Assembly (NCBI GenBank): GCA_016906335.1
Contig: JADEYG010000003.1
Span: 620,001 to 684,000, forward strand
DNA length: 64,000 nt
Source: Novakomyces olei
Taxonomy: Eukaryota; Ascomycota; Novakomycetes; Novakomycetales; Novakomycetaceae
Direction of reading: 5' to 3'
Position numbers and translations under genes: made by a program. The stretch's first letter is position 1. Each line of letters starts with the position of its first letter. Positions 35,301 to 47,389 of this stretch are shown here, piece after piece. The notes under the pieces were generated by a model. The model saw nothing but the letters and a program-made list of their open reading frames with translations, was not told the origin of the DNA and did not search any database.

Positions 35301-37762
35301 CTGTCGGCTGAGCGTACTTTTTCGCGACTAGATTTACAATCGCAGTCTGTGCATTTGTGACCTCACTGACAATAGCCTTAAACTTGGCAGATACATCGTC
35401 CGAGTATCTGCTCACAAAGGTATCGTCCGTATACTCTCCACGCTCTTCCACGCCCGATCCACTGCTCGTCCTCGAATCAAGATCGCTTACCAGCCTTTGC
35501 CATAATTCTGGCCATAATTCTGGGTCGTCTTCCTCTTTTTCTTTTTGATCCTCTTCGGCTCCATCTGATCCACTAGCAGAATCCAGCTTAAACAGTGCTA
35601 GTTGTAATACAAGCTCTGGCTCGACCTTTGCCACGAGTAAAAGCCCATCAATAACTTGATCCCACAAGGGAGTTATACTGCGGAAAAGCTGAGAGTAGAG
35701 GAATCGGGGTATCATATCCCGCAGCACGGGATCTTGCCGCCTCGCGTCCGGGTAAAGCGCACATATACTACGTACAATCATACCGGCCTCACGCATCGAC
35801 CGCGGGTCGATGTGCATTGTATCTAATTTTACACACAGCCCAACGGCCTCATTAAACGCCCCTCGCTCTATTGCATAAACCCCATTAAAAAGCGCGAGTG
35901 TGGGTCCGCGCAGGCCGTGACTTTGCATAAAATTGTGCTTGCAGATATCAAAAATGCTCTGTGAATGGGAGCTTAATGTCGACTCATGCAGGAATTGTAG
36001 GATTTTACTGACGGCATCTAGCACTGCAGGGTGATGCTTGTAAAAGTGCACCACCTGAATTATAGTGTGTGAAGCCTCACTCGACAATCGCGACTGAATA
36101 GTGTTCATAAAGGAGGCAATCACAATACCCGTCTGCAAGGAAAAGGGCACGCTTTTTAGCTGTTCTATTACATAGAGCGATATGCGGCTTTTCGTCTCTT
36201 TTGAGCAGTTGCACAGGCCAGCTAAAACCATTGATTTAGCTATCAATTGCGACACAATATCTGCCCTATGGTCTGCTCCCTGGCCGTTGATGCTCTTCAA
36301 CGACGATGCAAGAGATTCGATTTGGAGCAAGTCTGCCGCAGAATCATCCGTGCAAGAAAACCGACACTTTCTCTGCTCAAGCAGCGGGTAAAGCATCACA
36401 AGCTGCGATGGCCCAAGGCCCTCAATGGTCTCTGCGGAACGCAATAGCTGATCGAGCTTTTTGGAAAAGACAGAATCGAATAATCCAGGACTCATAGACA
36501 TAATTACACTGGAAAATAGAATGCAAGCTTCCGCACCCTTCGCAGACCGAACCTTGGCCCAAACGGAATCGATACACTTGCCCACCAACAGTGGCGAGCT
36601 TCTCGCTAAAACTGCACTTAGAGACAAGACACAATTGTCCTCCCGGAATAGACGCTCGGCCAAGCACAAATTTACAAACGGCTCTAGATCATCAAATTGT
36701 AAATACCGATTGGCCGTGCACGCGAGGAAAATCATTTGCAAAATGTAATATGGCTGGATTTCAGCTGTACTAGCCCCGTTCAGTACAAAGCTTTTAACAA
36801 AGTAGTTGAATTGCTGCGAATCAACGTGCCGAATAATGGCAGTGAATATTGGCTCCAATAAAGTACTACTTTGCGTCCCGTTCTGAAACTGAATATAGAC
36901 ATTGCGCAGTATAAAATGCGCCTTGCGGTTCAAAGAATGAGACGGAGATTTCATACCGTCGAAAAGAGCAGCAAGTAAACCATACCGTAAAGGCGCTAAA
37001 GTCTGAATTGTACAGCTTTCCATATCCTCATTCATACGAGCTAAAAGGTTTTCTATTACCCGCTCATCGGCGTGCCGTATCAAATAAGAAAGAGCTTCAC
37101 CAGTGAAGCGTATCACATGTTTGCGATGACATGTTATCCCCAAAAGAGGCTTTATCAGATCGTATATTTCGCCCACCCGTGAAGCCAAATACTTTCGCAA
37201 ATATTTGAAAAGGTAAGAAAGAGCGTTGAAGGTCCACTCAACAATAGATATTTCCTGCTGTACGGCCAAAACTTTTAGTAGCTCAATCGTGGGTGCGACA
37301 AAAGGCTCAAAGTCAGTATTCAGGTCTCGCGAAAATTGGCATAGCAGATCGAGTAGAGGCTCAGCAGAGTAAACGTCCGGCACTGAGAGCGATGAGACCA
37401 GGTTCTCAAATATTTGATCTTTATGGAAAACAACCTGGTGCAGTGACTGCGACAGGGGGCTGACTTGTTTTACGAAACGTGTGAAGGTTGCACTCAAATT
37501 CAAATCTCGCCATTTTTCACGTGATGAGATAAAGTACGAAGACGTGTCTTCGTCTTGTAAGGTGGTGCCGGCTGCCGATAATTTGTGGCTAACATCGAAA
37601 TGAAGCGCGTCTATGCGCTGTGAAAATGTTCGGTACTGCAGTCAAATTAGTATGAAACGATTCTAGCATAAAAGCAGCGTCAAAGTTGGAGGTGAAGACT
37701 TGCTACAGACTTACACGATGCTGTTTCTCGTCTGTCCGAGTCGGCTTTGCTTTTATAGACAT
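29365..37762 (-). CDS. UTP20: UTP20 (DRIM), U3 snoRNP-associated ribosome biogenesis factor
   Basis: Giant HEAT-repeat component of the small-subunit processome, needed for 18S rRNA processing. Exons 37715-37762 and 29365-37635 give 2,772 aa, close to human UTP20. The short first exon supplies MSIKAKPTRTDEKQHR, joined to YRTFSQRIDALHFDVSH and then REKWRDLNLSATFTRFV, the conserved N-terminal block; without it the frame has no ATG. The body is helical throughout. The C-terminus is basic with His and Lys runs (ARKKMHHHHRYRENRKRK), as expected for a nucleolar protein. Four translated simple repeats interrupt it: SDG (about 33925-33960), GNKEDKK (32585-32755), Ile-Asn-Gly-Asn (30670-30890) and ESGKELEN (29900-30110). 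Confidence 0.95.
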
Positions 37763-38197
37763 GGAGATGACGCTGACTAGTTCATCATCGTGTAGAGAAT
37801 AATATTTTTTTGGCTTTTATTTTTTCTCGAATAAATTTTTATATAATTTATTTTACTCTTTTGAAGAATATATAACCTTTAATACTATCATACTGAAGAT
37901 CAAATAAGCTTACTTAAAAAGTCGGTTGGTCAAAGCTATGAGCTTGTCAGAAGGTTACTTGTAGCTTTTGTGCCTGTCAATTCAATATACTTCGATAAGC
38001 CCGATTAGTCGAACATTTACTTGTTTATCGGCACATAATTCTTTGATATGTTGAGCCTATCATAAAAACCGCCAGAAATATTAATAAAAAAAAGATATAA
38101 AATAAACTAATTTAAGGACGACATGCCAAATCACAGTATACAATTCTAAAAGGAAATAGCAACCGCAATTTACGTTTCTGATAGTGCGTCCTCATGT
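37763..38197. other. UTP20 promoter and SNM1 3' space
   Basis: About 435 bp, AT-rich. No gene, RNA or tandem array recognised. Confidence 0.5.
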
Positions 38198-40203
38198 TCA
38201 CAGTTCCAACGATTTTGAGCGTCGAATTGCCGTTTGCAACGAAAGTAAATCACTAATATCAGCCTCAACCAAGGCCTTGTTGGAATAAATGTTTGGCATC
38301 GATGTTGCAGGTACTCGTTCCGCACGTTTGTCAGCAACTACATCAAATTGAGCTTTGACTGATTCTGGCAGTGCCTGCAAAATATTACTGCCTTTCTCTT
38401 CAGGTGTTTGCTCTTCATCGTCTATACAATCAAACAGAAACTCGGGGTTCCCACAGCAATCAGTATCACGCTTCAGTATTTCAAGCTCTTCTAACCCATC
38501 AGGGATTGATGATCGTTGCGCAAAACATATTTTGTCTTTAATACCATGTTCTTCGTCCACACAAGTGCTGAAAGGAACCACGTTTTGTGGCTGCATTAGT
38601 CCAACAAAGTCTTGCAGTTCGTGAAGACTCGAATGACGCGAATAAACAATGCACTATACTACTCAGCTAAAATGTCCCAAACCAAAAAATTTGGGCATAC
38701 AATAGTCCGCGGCTTTTCGCGTTCAAAAGAACAGAAGGGGACACCATTTTCCGTAAAATGAGGAAACAGCACACTTAAACCGCCATTGTCTGTCAGAGCA
38801 AAAGCGCGATTTTTACCCTGAAGAATAATGTGTACAGGCACAATATAGATGACCTGCTCGTTCTGAAAGATATCACAAAGCCCACAAAATTCACAAGCGT
38901 GTACGCGTATATCCGGACCATTATCTGTAGTAAGAGCGCCCTGATACTCTACGAATTTCTGTGGGTTTCTGCTATTACGTGATCTGGTGGAAAACCCATT
39001 GAGATACGCCGAGTATTGCCAGCCCGAAGAATTGGAAACTGCTTTGTAAAGCGAGTACCTATACCTGTCCACATGAACCTGTACAAGGTAAACAACCAGA
39101 TAATAGCTCAAAAGTCAATATACCCTTGAATCCAGAGCTTTGGAGAGTGAAACGAAAATATCCTCGTAGCCCAAGCACCACGTATTCACATAAAACACGT
39201 TGTCCTTGGGCAGATCTGCCACAACCGCCAATAGACCACTGAGAGCATGCCTCTGGAAAAATAAGAACAATTCTTTGAAAGCAGATACCTTTGAAGGGAA
39301 TCTCACTATAGCAGGGTGAATCAGTGTGGCTTCTGCATCCAAGCACATGGAAGAAAGGTGCAGCTTTGCGTGAGGATCACTGTAACGCGCCAGGTGTGGA
39401 TCAGACCGAATACTCGTCAGCCAGTCCGAGTCGGCTACAATGTAAGAATAAAAAATAATTGATTTTTAAACAAAGGAGAAGGGCCGAAGACTGGGACCTT
39501 GAAAGCTCCGCCTTGACTTAAATGTATAAACGGATAGCGCCATGATAACGTCAAACAAAAATTTCCAATACAGAAAAGGGAGAGACTATGAATATAAAAT
39601 AAACAAAATTAAAAAATTGAATCAGGTTGATCCTTATACCCCGTAAATCACCGGTAAAAAGTGCGGCTCGACCATGGCCTTCGATTAAAAACATGCATGA
39701 CCCAATACAATGATTGGCCTAGAGTCAGAGAAACAAGTATTCGATCAAACTCATACATCAATCAGCGTCACAGTCACCAGTTCGTCTCCATGCAAAATCT
39801 TTACCGGCGTATTCAAAGGCAGTGGCCGCTGTCCCCTGTCAGTAAAGCAAATCCTGAATACAGTTCTGTTGAGATACGAGTAAATCTTGCCGAATGCCTA
39901 AATGGCCGTATCTGTATACTCTCTGTTCGATTTCGCCCAGATCATACTGCAAACGATGACGGCGCTGTTGGAGTCTCAGCAGGAGCTGCCTGTGTCAGTA
40001 TGATCCCTCTAATTGCACTGTACCTCCTTTGTCGCAAACGTGCAGTATATGAAACAGCCCTGCGAGAGCTTTTCAAGGCCTTTCAGATGGTCTGTGTGTA
40101 CATGTGACAAGAAAAAAGCAGTACATTCGGCCGCGTCTGCATCGTGAATGAAATAGTCGAATCTAAATTGCGGAAACTCGGCGATTATGCCTTTCCACAG
40201 CAT
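38198..40203 (-). CDS. PSO2: SNM1/PSO2/Artemis-type metallo-beta-lactamase DNA repair nuclease
   Basis: Seven exons on the minus strand: 40024-40203, 39920-39985, 39757-39828, 39640-39718, 39124-39434, 38701-39078 and 38198-38653, 513 aa. Metallo-beta-lactamase motif 2 is intact (FFLSHVHTDHLKGL); motif 3 is ANHCIGSCMFL; motif 4 is TGDLR. The beta-CASP region shows NTWCLGYEDIFVSLS, VHVDRYRY and the terminal YSRHSSLHELQDFVGLMQPQNVVP, which is diagnostic for the DCLRE1/SNM1 group (interstrand cross-link repair, hairpin opening or telomere end processing). A strong ANHCPGA motif is replaced by ANHCIGS, a small departure. The seventh exon is joined by a 47 nt intron with donor GTATGC. The C-terminal 90 residues are acidic and not conserved. 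Which paralogue (Pso2, Artemis or Apollo) is open. Confidence 0.88.
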
Positions 40204-40427
40204 AAGAGTCGCATCGTACAACCAACAAAAAATCAACTTTGCCTGTTAATGATAGCATAATAATGTAAAAATAAATAAAATAAGAATATGGAGAATTGAA
40301 TAGCGAGAGTAAAAATGACAAGAAATATCCTGGCGCCTCTTAAATTACGGATAAAAATTGATAAGAAAATTAAAAATTAATAAAAAAATAAAAAAAAATT
40401 GAATAATCTTTCTGCACTTGGCCTGCG

Positions 40428-41777
40428 ATGGCAAAGGAAGTTCGTGTCATTTGCGGCACGTATACGCACCTTCTATATGCCGCAGATTTCACGATAGCGT
40501 CTGATGATACGGTGGAGCAAAGTGTAGACGAGAACAAACTCGAGACAAGCGTCAAACCAAATCGTGTGCGGACACAACCAGTATGGCTCTTTGAAGGCCA
40601 TTCGGCAGCAGTTCGATGTATGGCTTGTCACAGTCGCTATTTAGCCACAGGTTCCTTGGATGAGATGATCAAACTGTACGATTTAAAGAAGCGTAAAGAG
40701 CTGGGCGGTCTAATAATTCCCGACTCCAACGTATTATCTTGCGGAGTAACGAGTTTAGCTTTTACAAAATCGCATCTACTCTCTACCCATGAATCAGGGA
40801 CACTTATGATCTGGCGAATAAGAGACTGGAGCTGCGTTGCGACTCTGAGGGCAAACCCAAAGAATCCGTCACGAAAGGAATGCATCAACGATTGTGCTGT
40901 GCACAATTCTGAAAAATTTGCACTTACCGTGGGACGCGATCGTAAATTGCGTTTATGGAATTTGGTAAAAGGCAGAGCAGAGAACGTTCAGCCCTTGAAA
41001 ATGAATGCCGAACCATTAAAAATCTGCTTTTCAACAGCTTTTGATGGCTACGCTGTCCAGTACGATCGGGCTATAGTAGCATACGACTTGACGGGCCAGC
41101 TCAAGTTTGAGTTGACAGGTTTGACTAAAGTGCACTGCATCAAAGCATTTTCCGATTTCTATGTTTATGGTGACGAAGCCGGAAAGGTAACGTGTGTTGA
41201 TTGCGGTGATGGGAAACTTGTTTCTAGCTTAAAAATTCATGATACCCGCATCAAAGCATTGGACGTGTTTGAGAACGCAATTTACGCAGTTTCAACGGAC
41301 GGAACGATTTCTGTTTCGGAGATAATTGGTGGAGAGCTGTGCATTGTGGGCACACACAAGATTCCCGGCGACAATTTGCGCGTAACGACTCTACTCTGCG
41401 CTGATGCAGAAACCGAGCAATACGGTGAGGTTGTGAAGAGGCGGAGGCTCATGGAGCGATCCATGCATCAACCTTATGGCGATGTCTCTGACACAGAGGC
41501 AAGTGACTTCGAGGCCGGTTTAGAGGATGTAGGAGAAGAGGGAATAGATGATGAAGTTAAAAAGGAGAATGAGGAGGAGACTGGGCCGGAGGTCAGCTCT
41601 GGGGTAAATGATGTTGAAACGGGAGACGTTACCCTCAAGCAAGGAGCAAAAAGGCAAACCTTGATCAAGTCAAGGCCGTCATTGTCTACCAATGAGTCAA
41701 AATTAAGGCAGGAAAATAGGAGCAGGGTAAAGTCTAGGCTAAAGTCAAAACGCAAAAGTGATGGAAAGCTCAAGTGA
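40428..41777 (+). CDS. MAK11: MAK11/PAK1IP1 WD40 ribosome biogenesis protein
   Basis: Single-exon 449 aa protein. WD40 repeats cover residues about 5-330 (for example FEGHSAAVRCMACHSRYLATGSLDEMIKLYDL and KFALTVGRDRKLRLWNL, with intact Trp-Asp-like ends). The order and the phrase ATGSLDEMIKLYDL, the FTKSHLLS.. ESGTLMIWRIRDW and GRDRKLRLWNLVKGR match MAK11/PAK1IP1, a nucleolar factor for 60S subunit assembly linked to 5S RNP integration. Residues 365-449 are an acidic stretch and then a Lys/Arg-rich tail (RSRVKSRLKSKRKS), a usual nucleolar localisation signal. It shares a 224 bp divergent promoter with the SNM1 gene. Confidence 0.88.
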   Translation: MAKEVRVICGTYTHLLYAADFTIASDDTVEQSVDENKLETSVKPNRVRTQPVWLFEGHSAAVRCMACHSRYLATGSLDEMIKLYDLKKRKELGGLIIPDSNVLSCGVTSLAFTKSHLLSTHESGTLMIWRIRDWSCVATLRANPKNPSRKECINDCAVHNSEKFALTVGRDRKLRLWNLVKGRAENVQPLKMNAEPLKICFSTAFDGYAVQYDRAIVAYDLTGQLKFELTGLTKVHCIKAFSDFYVYGDEAGKVTCVDCGDGKLVSSLKIHDTRIKALDVFENAIYAVSTDGTISVSEIIGGELCIVGTHKIPGDNLRVTTLLCADAETEQYGEVVKRRRLMERSMHQPYGDVSDTEASDFEAGLEDVGEEGIDDEVKKENEEETGPEVSSGVNDVETGDVTLKQGAKRQTLIKSRPSLSTNESKLRQENRSRVKSRLKSKRKSDGKLK

Positions 41778-41810
41778 TCGGAAGAAAAAATTTAATTTAT
41801 TCATTTCTTG

Positions 41811-42874
41811 CTACTCCACATTGGTGAACACTTGTGTAACGTCCATATCTTCGTCTAGGAAATATTAATAAGACAACAAGCAATCACTATACATACCTAG
41901 GGTATTGATAAGTTTTGAAAAGTCTTGAACTTTTTCATCATCGCTTAATTGGATACAAGAGTCTGGTTTTGGTCTGTATACCAGGTCCATTCCCATAAGG
42001 TATAATCCTAATTCTCGTAGTTTATCGGCGATAACGGCCATCTGCTCTTTGTCCACATAAACGGCTACCTCTTTTGATGCAGAAACGTCTTGTTCAGCAG
42101 CTTCCACGTCTAGCGCACCTGCATCAACTGCCATATCAAATATTTCATCAAATGTTTTGTCTCCTGGAGAACCCGTCCGAACTTTAATCAAGCCGACATG
42201 ATCAAACATGTACGAAACACTGGACAAAGAAGCTTCGTGACGTTTCAGTGCCGATTTCACATTTGCCACAGTCCGGTTGATATTGTCCGTGATGGCTTCG
42301 ATAACAAGAGCTCCACCACTGATTGGTGTGTCAGTAAAACTTTTAAATCAATAAATAAAGAAAACAAAAAGGAAAAGACGTAGCGTGCAAGGCGCTCTAT
42401 AGCGGATGAATAATGAATTGAAGAGGAATTTTTTGCCGGTCCTACATTGCGGGTATAAATGCCTCATAAGTCGTTTGCTGCATTTGACTCGTTGTAGATT
42501 TCTCTTGATTCGGTAGGCCTCGTAAAATAGCATTTTCCACTACTGATTTTGGTACAGAAGCTTAAAATGATCAATAATTGATACAAATCAGAGCTTACCA
42601 GCTTTAGCTCCGTTTAGTGCAGCCAACAGCCGAACGTTAAAAGCACTGTCGGGACCTCCAACTATTTACGTTAAACACAGAGTCAATTGAAAAATTAAAG
42701 ACATGAAAAAGGTAAAACTGGACAAGATAAAAAGAAACAAAAACAAGAAAGCTCAACCTTACCCCGTACAGCATGCGTTATACTGCGCGAAATTTTTGAG
42801 GCTTCTTTTGATTTCTTAGCATCTGTGATCGCCTTTATATGCTTGACTTTGCTCCTAATCAAGCCATCAGCCAT
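41811..42874 (-). CDS. TACO1: TACO1/YebC family mitochondrial translational activator
   Basis: YebC/PmpR-like protein; in mitochondria the family (TACO1, Dpc29) helps ribosomes through difficult stretches such as in COX1. Exons 42763-42874, 42599-42661, 42446-42542, 41897-42318 and 41811-41854, 245 aa. Conserved blocks: SKVKHIKAITDAKKSK at the N-terminus, GGPDSAFNVRL, ALVIEAITDNINRT, the SYMFDHVGLI core and a closing EDMDVTQVFTNVE made by the 44 nt last exon. The chosen start (MADGLIRSKV) lacks an obvious presequence. Just upstream (42899-42953) an ATG frame reads MGFASFLQRLAVARDITN and ends in GTAAGT; it looks like a mitochondrial targeting exon, but the nearest acceptors do not keep frame. 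Confidence 0.88.
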
Positions 42875-43574
42875 TGAGCATGATTATTGATTGACTTACC
42901 ATTTGTTATGTCCCGCGCCACGGCAAGCCGTTGTAGAAAAGAAGCGAATCCCATGCCTGATTTGTCCTGTTTTGCCCAACATTTTGCTAGCGTATTTTAC
43001 TTCGATATGGCATTGCCGTTGGTGACAACGCCAGATATCCTATACTACGAGTATTAAAATATTATTCTAATTATCATTTAATTGATTATTTTTAGAATTG
43101 TTTTTCATTTATTTTAGTCCTTTGTCCTGTACATGGCGACAAGAATTAATACGAGGAAACTATCACAATAAAATCCACCTGACAAAATTAAAATAAATTA
43201 AATGAATAGACAAATAAATAAATAGATAAATAAGTTAAATAAATTTATGATTAATAAATCTGAAAATTTAAATATCTTTAGCAATGGTATTACTAAAGCC
43301 TAATATGTACAATATATATGTCTGTCTGTCTAGCAGGCATGCTCTATACAAAACCTTCTCAATTGTGAAAAAAATGTACCACGTGAAAGTATCCTTCAGT
43401 ACGCCTGCCGATGTCCTCGGACTGAGTATATGCCACGAATCGTCGAAACATCTCAATCAAGTTTTGGAAAATGAACACATCATAGCGCCAATAATATAAT
43501 CCACCTGAAAGGTATCATAGAATATCATAGTAGAAAAGCATTAGAGGCGAAATGCAATTGACACCCCGTCAAAT
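42875..43574. other. 700-bp interval between TACO1 and MON1
   Basis: Holds the possible upstream TACO1 exon (42899-42953), then AT-rich DNA. A 71-codon ATG frame runs on the plus strand at 43284-43499, but it has no recognised domain and is rich in rare patterns, so it is not called as a gene. Confidence 0.4.
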
Positions 43575-45391
43575 TTAGAAAACAGTCCCATTAATTATAA
43601 ATAAACGCCTCTCTTCCCGTCGAACCCACGATAAGATGACGTTGATAGACGTAACAAAAATATGCTTGGAAAGCGAACTACTAGCCACGCAATAAAACTC
43701 GAAAGCAGAAGTTGACCAAGCAAACCACAGCCCGTCACTGTCTCGCGAAAGAACCAGCTTTACCGCGTTGTCCTTGTCGTGGATTCGATCATTCATTTTT
43801 GCGTAATGGCGAAATAGCCTATTATCATAAGCATTAGAATACATGACAATAAAACAAGTGTAATTAGAGGAAACGCTAGAATAATATTGACGAATTCAAG
43901 TATTGATCACTCAAAAGCATCATATAGAAAATAGATAATATAAATGAAGAGCCACACTTACACTGCCTGCCGGACTTTACTATCAAAAGGCATTTCAAAT
44001 TCCGGCATAACGTATTGCAAGTACTGATTTGATTTGTACAGAAAATGATGTACAGAGCTCGCGCCAATAGACGAAGTCGTAAATTGGGATTCCCTTATAG
44101 CACTGTCCATCCCCGATATTAATGCTTTCTGCTCCAGTTCCTAGAAAATTAATGTTTTGAATTTCTCTGGAGCTTTTTACCTCCAATATGGCTTCCCGCG
44201 CCTTTTGCATTTCATAAAACGCATCTCTATCGGCAGATATGAGCATAAACGCGCTTTCATCAGAGATAAAAAGAATGTAAGCATGCAAAAATCCTTTAGA
44301 GTTAAACTTTGGCAAGCATATTGGTGTCCAGTGCTCTTCATGCCGGAACGAAGAGCTATTGTAGAGCATTGCAAACAGCAAAGAAAGATCAGGGGGATAT
44401 AGCGAGTGTCGCTTAGGTCGAATTACTGTGATGATTTGGCTATTTGCAACGAGAACACCGTACAGCAAGTTCTTTGGTTAGAATAGGGAAAGAAGCGAGA
44501 CAACATTATCTGGAAGCAATTTAAAAACCTTCAAGTACTCGCCGATACATACCTTTGGTCTATTATTAACCATAACTTGACTAATCGCGTCCCGCACGGA
44601 GCTCCGCATACGAAGACACCGTACCGCTCCGAGAATTATGGAAGGCTCACCCTGAATCATGCTATCGGCAATGTTATCCAGAAACACCTCTGTGCCTCCA
44701 AGGTATCGGCGTAGATCAAAATTCATTCGAGCAGAAAACAAACGTTTCAACTGGCTGTACGTAATCGCGCTAAGAATCTGGTGATTGATGGCTTCTAGCT
44801 GAGCGCGCAACTGTGGAACCGATTCGTGCAGTTTTGAAACTGCAACAAGATAAAGAGGATCTTCGTTCATAACGACGGTGCGCACACCGTCGTTCGTGGA
44901 AGAGAAACTTCTAACAAACGACGCCGTTAGTAAAGCCTCAAAGCGTATATAATTTCGTACGATAAACGATCACCGGACGCCTCGTAAAAGCTTATTATAG
45001 CCTGTATTACGCCCATGTAGCTGGTAATTTCGTCCAGAGTGCCGAAACGGCTGTATATAGGCTTCCCCGAAGAACTGAGGACAAAAAAATTCTTGTCCCG
45101 CAACAAGAAATTGCTCTCTTCCGCTATTGAAGAGTCAGATTAATCCCGTAATAATCAGCAAGGCTTACATGCGCAAACAGACACAGACTCTGGGGACGAG
45201 TACTCCACGTCGGAAACATTATCAAGCTCAAACGGCTCTGGCTGCACGGACGGCTCTGCTCGATCGGAAAACAGTGCAGTGTCTGCCACAGGCGACGTCG
45301 GTGTTTCCTCACCTTCCACCGTGTGCGTGTCAAGCCCCACTGTTGGCTCTGCCCGCAGCGCCGCCGGCTCAATGCCATTGCTCTCCCCCAT
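43575..45391 (-). CDS. MON1: MON1, vacuolar fusion Rab7 GEF subunit
   Basis: Partner of CCZ1 in the guanine nucleotide exchange complex that activates Rab7/Ypt7 on late endosomes and autophagosomes. Six exons: 45169-45391, 44961-45123, 44553-44910, 44181-44471, 43962-44140 and 43575-43818, 485 aa. Longin-domain landmarks: FFVLSSSGKPIYSRFG, DPLYLVAVSKL, NFDLRRYLGGTE, WTPICLPKFNSKGFLHAY, a HHFLYKSNQYLQYVMPEFEMP segment and the terminal WVRREERRLFI. The 40 nt intron 44141-44180 can be read through without a stop but in the wrong frame; only its removal yields HHFLYKS, which is conserved in the family. Acidic N-terminal 75 residues are disordered, as usual for Mon1. Confidence 0.93.
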
Positions 45392-46193
45392 TTTACCTTA
45401 TCGCGCTCTGCTGCCTTTTCATTTTCGCTGTACGCGATTGATGGGTTAAGCGAATATTGCTAATTAATGTATACGAGAGGCTCACTATGAATAACAATAG
45501 CGATAATACGTATATAAATATAAATATAAATATGAGTATCTATATATATATATATATGAGCATCTATATATATATATAAATATATAGTGGAGAAAAGGAG
45601 AAACGTTGAAAAACGCTGAAATGGTTGGGCACAAGGCGACTCGCCAGACCTGTTAATTGCCACGACTACTTTACACTAACCGGTCCAACGTTCTATTGCG
45701 TTCTACTTATTGTCTTTGGAGTAAAGAGTAAAACACGGCTCGTAAATAAATATTACGGTTCGCTAGCTACTCGTGACGATAATGGAACGGCTGTTGGCCA
45801 TTACCTATTTATTTCATCTTTTAGGTGAGCAAACGCCGGGTTATGGACCGTTTGTGGTGGCCTGACGTGTAAAAGAGGAGGGCAAGTGCAATAGTGTTTG
45901 CTCTGTTTGATTGTCCTCATAGTCATATCATCGGATTAGGAACAGAAGGGTATGATAATCGCATCCTCCATCTCGTGGCAAAGCCAGCCTTTTGTATTTG
46001 GTCAGAGTCGGAGGCCTAGTCATAACAAAAGTCTCCATGAACCATGCAGAGGCCACCGAGTAGACTCATCATCCTCAATGCCAGACCGATAACCCATTCA
46101 GCCGTATTGAAAGCACGAATCCATCATCGCCGAGACTTGTCGGTTGAGCGAATCAATCGTTCGGTGTAATTGCCGTTCCAGCAACCACAGAAT
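45392..46193. other. 800-bp interval between MON1 and NDUFAF8
   Basis: MON1 upstream region, with AT dinucleotide tracts (about 45535-45590), then unique DNA of mixed composition to 46193. No gene was supported. A weak box C/D-like arrangement on the minus strand (46002-46073) was considered and not called. Confidence 0.4.
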
Positions 46194-46495
46194 CTACCAT
46201 TTCTTTGAGAGCTAAAGAATGAGCGACTCATTGAATAAAGCCTTTAATGACTAGCGAGGCGACTAGTACACAAACGAACAGAGGCAGCCCCACTTACCGT
46301 TTTTTGCAGGCACGTTTTAAACTCTAAAAACTCCGGGGCGCATACGTCTTTCCGCACATCTTGCAGATGCTGCAGAATACAGTTCCCGTACACCGATGCC
46401 TTTTAGTAAGTACAGTAAGTCCTGATACGGTATACCTGTCCGGAGCACGAGGCGGTGGCGGCCGCAAACTTTTCCAGCGGCCGAGACTTTGCCAT
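46194..46495 (-). CDS. NDUFAF8: NDUFAF8-like complex I assembly factor (twin CX9C)
   Basis: Small intermembrane-space CHCH protein, partner of NDUFAF5 in mitochondrial complex I assembly. Exons 46436-46495, 46298-46399 and 46194-46211 encode only 59 aa. Joining exons 1 and 2 across a 36 nt intron gives two exact CX9C motifs: C-SGQASVYGN-C and C-APEFLEFKT-C, the spacing needed for MIA40-dependent oxidation. The order (Ala-rich start, first CX9C with Tyr-Gly, VRKDVC, EFLEF, then a basic Lys-Lys-Trp ending) follows this family. The last exon (LSKKW) is the least certain part; an alternative acceptor would end in ALFNESLIL. The gene implies that complex I is present. Confidence 0.78.
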
Positions 46496-46499
46496 GGCA

Positions 46500-46700
46500 G
46501 TTTGGTGCCACGCCAGGTACCGCGTATATTACGGTATTATTGCAAGCTTATACGCAACAATATATAAATAATATTTGATGATTTTTTATTAATAAATATA
46601 AATATATTTAAATTTATATTGATATTGATATTGATATTGATATATATATTTATATGTATAGTTATATAAATAAATATATTTATATATCTTTATTTATTCT
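46500..46700. repeat. AT-rich repeats between NDUFAF8 and TRAPPC1
   Basis: TATATTTA-type and ATATTGAT hexamer repeats (about 46560-46690), including four or five copies of ATTGAT at 46616-46640. Low complexity only. Confidence 0.7.
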
Positions 46701-46792
46701 ATTATTCTGGCCGTATATCTCGCGTTTCGCGTCCCGTCAAACGGATATTGGCAGCCTTTATTGCCGATTGAACAAACGATTTTCCCCTTCTA

Positions 46793-47389
46793 TTACTGTA
46801 ATTGCTCTACAAACGCGTCAAGGGTATTTTTGAATAAATCTGCGCTACAGCCCGCGCGACCGGGATCGCCAGATGGGTTCAGCGGGTTCTTTACCACGTA
46901 TTCCACATACAGCTGCCGATAAATCTCCCACAGAGCCAGCCGTAGATCTGGTACTCCGGGATTGGTGAGCATTACAAGCCGTAAATTTGTAGGCGTTTCC
47001 AGAAAATGTGCTTTGTATTTTGACGTAGAAAAGCAATGGAATGAATCGTTTCTATGGTGGTAAGCGCCGATGAACAAGCAAAGAATTAAAAGCAATAGAG
47101 AATGCGTGTCCCTACTCTGAGTCCAATTTCCGGCATATATTACGCAGTGAGTAGCACATGCCGAATATTAATTTGGCGTCGTCGCTATCTTCATCGGCCA
47201 CGGGCGGCGCTGAAGGAACGGCACTGACTGCAGTCTCGGCACTGGTTCTTGAGGGAGAAATTGCAAGCTGATCGACCCGCGGTAAGCTGTACCACACTTT
47301 ACTGTATATGCATTCGCCTAATATTAGTCTAGGAGCGCTCACGTGAGCTTACAGTGCCGATCAAACATGTAGAACGAGTACACAATCAT
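46793..47389 (-). CDS. BET5: TRAPPC1/Bet5, TRAPP complex longin subunit
   Basis: Core subunit of the TRAPP complexes, which activate Rab1/Ypt1 in ER-Golgi traffic. Exons 47353-47389, 47116-47317 and 46793-47051, 165 aa. The N-terminus MIVYSFYMFDRHCECIYSKVW, made by joining exons 1 and 2, is diagnostic of Bet5. Then comes an insert of about 35 residues (Ser/Ala/Pro-rich), DDAKLIFGMCYSLRNICRKL, FSTSKYKAHFLETPTNLRLVMLT and a terminal LWEIYRQLYVEYVVKNPL. The acceptor CATAG at 47052-47053 keeps frame. The length is slightly above that of human TRAPPC1 because of the insert. Confidence 0.95.

Noticed and set aside
43284-43499. 71-codon ATG frame on the plus strand
   Set aside because: No domain, no conserved motif, and antisense frames of similar length overlap it.
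46002-46073. Box C/D snoRNA-like pair on the minus strand (GATGATGA and CTGA, 72 nt apart)
   Set aside because: The flanking terminal stem is only three pairs with mismatches next to the boxes, and no C'/D' boxes or rRNA guide stretch could be shown.
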